DNA from: JBDHZK01 sp039811865
GTDB lineage: Bacteria > Actinomycetota > Actinomycetes > Propionibacteriales > Propionibacteriaceae
Assembly (NCBI GenBank): GCA_039811865.1
Contig: JBDHZK010000051.1
Coordinates: 1 to 17,674 of the forward strand
DNA length: 17,674 nt
Direction: 5' to 3'
In this document: piece after piece, positions 13,447 to 17,674 of the stretch
Layout: each line of letters opens with the position of its first letter
How positions within the stretch are numbered: position 1 is the stretch's first letter
Made by a program: the position numbers and the translations under genes
The notes under the pieces: model-generated
Seen by the model: only the letters and a program-made list of their open reading frames with translations
Databases searched by the model: none
What the model was told of the DNA's origin: nothing

Positions 13447-14568
13447 TCAGTCGGCCATCCGCTTGCGGGTGAACAGCAGCGCGATGCCGAGGATGATGAC
13501 GGCGCACAGCCCGGTCATCAGCAGCGGCTCGGCCAGCGCGTCGAACCCGCTGCCCTTCACGAACGCCCCCCGCAGCACGGTGAGCGCGTAGCGCAACGGA
13601 ATGAAGTAGGTGACCGGGACGATCCACGCCGGCATCGAGTCGATGGGGAAGATGAAGCCGGACAAGATGAACGTCGGCAGCATGATGAACATCACCGTCT
13701 GCTGCGCCTGTTGCCGGGTCCGCGACACGAGCGAGACCAGCAGCCCCAGTCCGATGGCGGTGAGCAGGAACAGCCCCAACCCGACGCCGATCACCAGGAC
13801 CTGGCCGTTGAACGGCACCTGGAAGACGAACAGCCCAGTCAGTGCGACGATCGTCATCTGCGCGATCGCCAACAGCGCGTACGGGGTCAGCTTGCCGATC
13901 AGGTATTCCGAGCGCGAGATGGGCGTCACGAACATCTGCTCCATGGTTCCGCTCTCCCGTTCGCGGACCACCGCCTGCGACATGATCGCCATCAACGACA
14001 GCATCAGGATCGCGGCGATCAACCCCGGGATCATCGTGTTCACCATCTTCAGGCTCGGGTTGAACATCACCCGCACCCGGGCATCGATGCCCGGACCGGC
14101 GACGCTCATCCCGGACGCCTCGATCCGCCGCTGGTTGTACTCGCTGACGATCTGCGATGCGTAGCCGCTGCCGACGCTGGCGATCTGGCTGTCCGAGCCG
14201 TCCACGACGATGCCGAGCGGCGCCGTCTCGCCGCGGGTCAGCCGCGCCGCCGTCCCCTCCTCGATGACGATCGCGATCTGGGCCTCGCCGCGATCGAGCA
14301 TCGGCTGCAGCTCCGACTCACTGTTCGGGTGCGCGACGATCACGAAGTAGTCCGAGCTGGCGAAGGACGCCTCCAGCGCCCGCGATGCCACGCTGCGGTC
14401 GAGGTCGACGACGGCTGTCCGCAGGTTCTTCACGTCGGCGGCGACCACATAGCCGAAGAAGATCAACTGCATGATCGGCATGATGAACAGCATCCGCAGC
14501 AGCAGCGGGTCGCGCCGCAACTGCAAGAACTCCTTCCAGATCAGCAGGCGAATCCGGCGCCAGCTCAT
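13447..14568 (-). CDS. ABC-2 type transporter permease 2 (YbhR/YbhS-like)
   Basis: A 373-residue integral membrane subunit with the ABC-2 permease layout: one N-terminal membrane segment (about 24-43), a long extracytoplasmic domain (about 44-172), then five hydrophobic segments (about 178-198, 228-250, 257-281, 292-309, 347-366). The stretch SQAVVRERESGTMEQMFVTP (198-217) is the cytoplasmic coupling region typical of the family. LSGFIFPIDSMP is another family motif. The ATG at 14568 overlaps the preceding permease stop by ATGA; the frame extends far upstream inside that gene, but the MSWRRIRLLIWKEFLQLRRD start is the conserved N-terminus. It likely forms a heterodimer with permease 1. The substrate is unknown; YbhSR homologues are linked to cation and drug export. 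Confidence 0.92.
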   Translation of the reverse strand: MSWRRIRLLIWKEFLQLRRDPLLLRMLFIMPIMQLIFFGYVVAADVKNLRTAVVDLDRSVASRALEASFASSDYFVIVAHPNSESELQPMLDRGEAQIAIVIEEGTAARLTRGETAPLGIVVDGSDSQIASVGSGYASQIVSEYNQRRIEASGMSVAGPGIDARVRVMFNPSLKMVNTMIPGLIAAILMLSLMAIMSQAVVRERESGTMEQMFVTPISRSEYLIGKLTPYALLAIAQMTIVALTGLFVFQVPFNGQVLVIGVGLGLFLLTAIGLGLLVSLVSRTRQQAQQTVMFIMLPTFILSGFIFPIDSMPAWIVPVTYFIPLRYALTVLRGAFVKGSGFDALAEPLLMTGLCAVIILGIALLFTRKRMAD

Positions 14569-15752
14569 GCCGCCACCCCCTCGGCGGGCTTGCGCTCCCG
14601 CGGCGGTTTGACGCGCCGCCGGCGTCCGTACAACAGGCTCGCGGCCAGCAGGGCGATCGCCGCGTAGCCGACCAGCCACACCAACTCGGGCCACAGCTCG
14701 GCGAAGCCGGCACCCTTGAGGAAGACGCCGCGTGAGATCGTCACCATGTAGCGCGCCGGAAAGAGGTAGCTCAGCCACTGCAGGGGGAGCGGAATCGAGT
14801 CCAGCGGGAACGCGAACCCCGACAGCATGAACGACGGCAGGAACGCGATCAGCAGGGCCAAGATGTTCGCCGACTCCAGCGTCGGGGAGACGGCCGAGAC
14901 GATCAGTCCGATGCCCAGTGAAGCGAAGATGAAGATCATCGATGAGATGACCAGGAATGTCGCGTCCCCGCGAAGGGGGATGCCGAACACGTACAGCCCG
15001 AGCGCCGCGATCACCGCGACATCGGCGAACGCCAGGATCGTCCACGGCAGCAGCTTGCCCAGCATCAACTCGCCGCGCTTCATGGGGCTGACCGTGAGCT
15101 GTTCCTGGGTGCCCTGCTCGCGCTCCTTGACCAGGGTGACCGCCGTCTGCTGGACCGTCACGATCATGATCACCACCACGATCAGGCCGGGGATCAGGAA
15201 GTCCGATGAGCGCCGCTCCGGGTTGTACCAGGTGCGCACGCGCGGTTCGACCTGGCCGAACTGGCGAACGTCCAGGCCTTGCCGGTCGGCCCAGCCGAAT
15301 GTGATCTTCTGCCCGTAGACCTGGTTCAGCGCAATGGCGTACGCCTGCCCGATCTTCGCGGTGTTCGGTTCGCTGCCGTCGACCAGGACGCCGACCTGCG
15401 CCTTCTCCCCGCGTCCGATCGCCCGCTCGAATCCGGACGGCACGATCACCACGATCCGCGCGGCGTTGCGGTCGAAGAGCCGGTCGGCGGCGTTGACGTC
15501 GGGTGCCGAGCCGAGCACGTGGAAGAAGGACGACGATTCGTAGGCCTGCACGTACGCCCGGCTGGCCGGGGTGTTGTCCTGGTCGACGACAACCGTCGCG
15601 ACATTGTTCACGTCGAAGCTGATCGCATACGAGAACAGCAGCAACTGCATGATCGGCATCAGCAGTACCGACGCCAACATCCGCGGGTCGCGGCCAAGGT
15701 GTTTGAACTCCTTGGCCACGATCGCCCCGATGCGGCCCAACGACTCGCGCAT
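14565..15752 (-). CDS. ABC-2 type transporter permease 1 (YbhS/YbhR-like)
   Basis: A 395-residue ABC-2 permease, paralogous to the next gene. It has an N-terminal amphipathic region IVAKEFKHLGRDPRM, a first membrane segment (about 27-46), a large extracytoplasmic loop (about 47-184), and membrane segments at about 186-206, 235-258, 265-288, 296-316 and 355-375. VKEREQGTQEQLTVSPM (208-224) is the coupling motif, and LSGFAFPLDSIP parallels permease 2. A basic tail (RRRRVKPPRERK) ends the protein on the cytoplasmic side. Start and upstream ATPase stop share one base (TGATG), and the stop overlaps the next start, so three genes are coupled. Permease 1 and 2 share the same topology but are clearly diverged, consistent with a heterodimeric channel. 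Confidence 0.93.
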   Translation of the reverse strand: MRESLGRIGAIVAKEFKHLGRDPRMLASVLLMPIMQLLLFSYAISFDVNNVATVVVDQDNTPASRAYVQAYESSSFFHVLGSAPDVNAADRLFDRNAARIVVIVPSGFERAIGRGEKAQVGVLVDGSEPNTAKIGQAYAIALNQVYGQKITFGWADRQGLDVRQFGQVEPRVRTWYNPERRSSDFLIPGLIVVVIMIVTVQQTAVTLVKEREQGTQEQLTVSPMKRGELMLGKLLPWTILAFADVAVIAALGLYVFGIPLRGDATFLVISSMIFIFASLGIGLIVSAVSPTLESANILALLIAFLPSFMLSGFAFPLDSIPLPLQWLSYLFPARYMVTISRGVFLKGAGFAELWPELVWLVGYAAIALLAASLLYGRRRRVKPPRERKPAEGVAA

Positions 15753-16840
15753 CAGCGCACCGCCCGCCGCTGTTGCTCCGCCTCGGCCAGGAAGGCAAAG
15801 GCCGCCTCCATGTCCGGGCGGACGACCCGGAGCCCCGCCGGGACGCCAGCCGCCTCCAGCGCGTCGGTGAGTTCCCGCGCACCATTGGGCGAGCTCATGG
15901 GGTGAACGGGCTCTTCTCGTTCCCTGAGCTTGTCGAACCGACGTTCGTCCGCGGTTGGCTGGTCGAAGGGCTGGTCTAAGGGAAGTTCCTGCGCCGGCTG
16001 GTCGAAGGGACGTCCGTCCCAGAGCACGCGAACGATGTCGCCGTACAGGTGAGCCGATGTCACGCCGGGCAGGTCGTGCACCGCCGCCAGCGCAGCGCGT
16101 GGGTTGGCCGAGGCGACCTCGAAGAGGGTGCCGGGGACGAGGTCCTTGATCTGGTCGGGCGTGCCCTGGTGGCGGATGCGGCCGCCGTCCATGAAGGCGA
16201 TCTGCGTGCAGCGCTCGGCCTCGTCCATGTATGGGGTGGCGACCAGGACGGTCCGCCCCTCGCGATGCAACCCGGCCAGGATCCGCCAGAACTCCCGCCG
16301 CGAGACCGGGTCGACGCCGGTCGTCGGCTCGTCCAGCAGCAGGACGTCCGGGGCATGCATCAGCGTGGTGGCCAACATCAGCTTCTGCTTCATCCCGCCG
16401 GAGAGGAACTGCGACTGCCGCTTGCCGAACTCCGCCAGCCCCATGGACGCCAGCAACTGTGGCCCGCGCCGGCGGCGCACCGAGCGCGGGACGCCGCGCA
16501 TCCGGGCGAAGAAGTCGACGTTCTCGTCGACGCTCAGGTCGGGATACATCGAGAACTTCTGCGACATGTAGCCGATCCGCGGACGCACCGCGCCGGTTTG
16601 GCTCCGGACGCTCGCGCCGTGCACGAACGCGTCCCCGGAGTCGGCGTCCAGGACGGTGGCCAGCATCCGGATCAGCGTGGTCTTGCCGGCGCCATCGGGT
16701 CCGAGCAGGCCGAAGACCGCGCCGGGCGCCACCTCCAACTCGACGTGGTCGACCGCGGTGACGTCCCCAAAAGTCCTGGTCAGGCCGGCAATCCGCACGC
16801 TCGGCTCGGCCGCCGGCGCGGCGGGCGAGGCCGCGGTCAT
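15752..16840 (-). CDS. ABC exporter ATPase 1 (YbhF N-terminal-half type) with repeat-encoded insertion
   Basis: A 362-residue cytoplasmic ATPase. Walker A is GPDGAGKT (47-54), the Q-loop YMSQKF (Q94), the signature LSGGM (146-150) and Walker B VLLLDE (166-171). The H-loop reads ATPYMDEA: Pro203 (codon 16232-16234) stands where most ABC ATPases have the gamma-phosphate-sensing His. The protein is longer than ATPase 2 because of a proline/aspartate-rich insertion around 276-318, with FDQPA, LDQPFDQPT and FDKLREREEP, encoded by repetitive DNA at about 15900-16020. Its C-terminus then resumes the accessory domain (RVVRPDMEAAFAFL). The start overlaps the adaptor stop by ATGA. With ATPase 2 it should form one complete and one degenerate nucleotide site. 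The insertion sits after the ATPase core, so function is probably kept. Confidence 0.92.
   Translation of the reverse strand: MTAASPAAPAAEPSVRIAGLTRTFGDVTAVDHVELEVAPGAVFGLLGPDGAGKTTLIRMLATVLDADSGDAFVHGASVRSQTGAVRPRIGYMSQKFSMYPDLSVDENVDFFARMRGVPRSVRRRRGPQLLASMGLAEFGKRQSQFLSGGMKQKLMLATTLMHAPDVLLLDEPTTGVDPVSRREFWRILAGLHREGRTVLVATPYMDEAERCTQIAFMDGGRIRHQGTPDQIKDLVPGTLFEVASANPRAALAAVHDLPGVTSAHLYGDIVRVLWDGRPFDQPAQELPLDQPFDQPTADERRFDKLREREEPVHPMSSPNGARELTDALEAAGVPAGLRVVRPDMEAAFAFLAEAEQQRRAVR
15918..16009. repeat. Short repeats inside the ATPase 1 gene
   Basis: CGTTCCCTGAGCTTGTCGAA (15918-15937) contains the motif whose reverse complement is TTCGACAAGCTCAGGGAACG, a sequence I recall as a common dispersed palindromic repeat in actinobacterial intergenic DNA. 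Next to it are three copies of GGCTGGTCGAAGGG or a near match: 15957-15970, 15969-15982 (13 of 14) and 15996-16009. Their starts are offset by 12 and 27 bases, both multiples of 3, so the reading frame is preserved. Confidence 0.6.
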
Positions 16841-17622
16841 CCGAACTTCACATCCACGGGCATGCCGGCCTTGAGCGTGCCGGAGTTATCGCTCACCCGC
16901 ACCCGGACCTCGTAGACCAACTTCACGCGCTGGTCCTTGGTCTCGACGTTGGTGGGCGTGAACTCCGCCTGGGACGACACGTAGCTGACGGTGCCGTCAA
17001 AGGTCTTGGGGGACGAGTCGGTGGTCGCCTTCGCCGCCTTGCCCAGCTTGACGTTGCCGACCTCGGTCTCGGGCACGAACACCCGCACGTACAGGTCGGC
17101 CGGGTCGGCGATGGTGACCAGAGTCTTGCCCGGGCTGGCGTTTTGCCCAGCATTGGTCGTCACGGACGTCACGATGCCGTCGTGCGGGCAGGCGACCGTC
17201 GCATACCCGAGCTGCACCCTCGCCAGGCTCACGTTCGCCCGCGCCTGCGCCAGCCGAGCCAGCGCCGCCAACACATCGGCGTCCGTGCCGTCGTCCCGGG
17301 CGTTGGTCACGGCCGCGTTCGCCGCGGTGACGCCCTCGTTGGCCTGCTGAACGGCCAGCTTCAGCGCCGCATCGTCCAGCTTGACGATGGTCTGGCCCTT
17401 CTTCACCTGGTCGCCCTCGTGGACGTTGACCGCAGTCACGCTGCCGGCGGTCACCGCCGCGACCTGGTATTCGCGCTGCTCGACCGCACCGGACGCCGTC
17501 AGCTCGGTCGCACCGGCCGGCTGCATCGAGCGCCACCAGAAGTAGCCGGCCGCCCCCAGCAGGGCGAGCACGACGATCGCGATCACGACGACCGGCGGGC
17601 GGCGGCGGTGGTTCTCGGCCAT
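16837..17622 (-). CDS. HlyD/YbhG-like membrane-fusion (adaptor) protein
   Basis: A 261-residue adaptor that links the ABC exporter to the cell exterior. Residues 11-30 form one N-terminal membrane anchor. A split lipoyl domain follows (about 52-84, VTAGSVTAVNVHEGDQVKKG, and about 140-172, YATVACPHDGIVTSVTTNAG), separated by a short Ala-rich helical hairpin (about 86-135). The beta-barrel part (173-261) has SSQAEFTPTNVETKDQRVKL, typical of YbhG, and ends LKAGMPVDVKF. The ATG at 17622 has GGAAAGG 7 nt upstream. It lies 3 bases after the stop of another gene whose C-terminus looks alike. A short hairpin is usual in organisms without an outer membrane, where such proteins may form periplasm-like-zone tubes or funnels. 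Confidence 0.92.
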   Translation of the reverse strand: MAENHRRRPPVVVIAIVVLALLGAAGYFWWRSMQPAGATELTASGAVEQREYQVAAVTAGSVTAVNVHEGDQVKKGQTIVKLDDAALKLAVQQANEGVTAANAAVTNARDDGTDADVLAALARLAQARANVSLARVQLGYATVACPHDGIVTSVTTNAGQNASPGKTLVTIADPADLYVRVFVPETEVGNVKLGKAAKATTDSSPKTFDGTVSYVSSQAEFTPTNVETKDQRVKLVYEVRVRVSDNSGTLKAGMPVDVKFG

Positions 17623-17625
17623 GGT

Positions 17626-17674
17626 TCAGCCTTTCCGGCAAGGGGAGATACGGACGTCCACCGGCACGCCGGCG
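17626..17674 (-). CDS. C-terminal tail of a probable second membrane-fusion protein (partial)
   Basis: On the minus strand the last 49 bases read AGVPVDVRISPCRKG followed by TGA (17628-17626). AGVPVDV parallels the C-terminal KAGMPVDVKF of the neighbouring adaptor, so this is probably the end of another HlyD-like protein at the head of the same operon. Only 15 codons are visible, so this is a resemblance, not proof. The 3-base gap to the next ATG shows tight coupling; the ribosome-binding site of the adaptor lies inside this reading frame. Confidence 0.5.
   Translation of the reverse strand, partial: AGVPVDVRISPCRKG

Noticed and set aside
13447..15885. An 812-codon open frame spanning both permease genes on the minus strand
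   Set aside because: Its first ~440 codons run out of frame through permease 1 and give Arg/Pro/Gly-rich sequence without membrane segments. The real gene starts at 14568 with a conserved permease N-terminus.
1..17674. CRISPR arrays, tRNA or rRNA genes, insertion sequences
   Set aside because: No regularly spaced direct repeats, no cloverleaf-like stretch with a TTCGAATC-type arm, no rRNA-like sequence and no transposase motif were found on reading.

Overview
The window is about 17.7 kb of very GC-rich DNA. Promoters are of the TANNNT -10 type, at least one gene looks leaderless, and genes are tightly packed. This points to a high-GC actinobacterium. A Propionibacteriaceae-like host is only a weak guess, because no rRNA, tRNA or other phylogenetic marker is present. 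I see no tRNA, rRNA, CRISPR array, transposase or phage gene.

Left part (1-4824). The window opens with the N-terminal part of a minus-strand PPOX-type FMN flavoprotein. Divergent from it are a glycerate kinase and a glycerophosphodiester phosphodiesterase coupled by a 4-base ATGA overlap. A DUF421/YetF-like membrane protein follows. Next is a 600-residue cytoplasmic fusion: GAF, HisKA_3-type kinase core, receiver and LuxR-type DNA-binding domain on one chain. Its receiver has lost the phospho-acceptor aspartate.

Gap (4825-5388). This 564-base stretch has no credible gene. It carries several hairpins and one copy of an 87-88 bp inverted-repeat element whose second, cleaner copy lies at 11254-11340.

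Central operon (5389-10670, plus strand). Six genes run together: class II ketose-bisphosphate aldolase, CbbY-like HAD phosphatase, DhaL, DhaK, a GlcG/HbpS (DUF336) protein and a large divergent transaldolase-family protein. The set looks like a dihydroxyacetone/ketose-phosphate module. A transaldolase or fructose-6-phosphate-aldolase type reaction could release dihydroxyacetone, DhaKL would phosphorylate it, and the class II aldolase would condense the resulting DHAP or cleave the bisphosphate. No DhaM (PTS phosphodonor) is present. Strong hairpins lie in the dhaK-glcG and glcG-transaldolase spacers, and a 15-bp hairpin closes the operon.

Right part (10824-17674). A minus-strand DUF488/YeaO-type protein and a plus-strand tandem-GNAT acetyltransferase diverge around the second inverted-repeat element. 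A minus-strand exporter operon fills the rest. In transcription order it holds the tail of a probable membrane-fusion protein, a complete HlyD/YbhG-like adaptor, an ABC ATPase, two ABC-2 permeases and a second ABC ATPase. It corresponds to the YbhG-YbhF-YbhS-YbhR type of exporter with the double ATPase split into two genes. The ATPases have complementary degenerate motifs, predicting one canonical and one degenerate ATP site. The first ATPase carries a peptide insertion encoded by short dispersed-repeat-like DNA.
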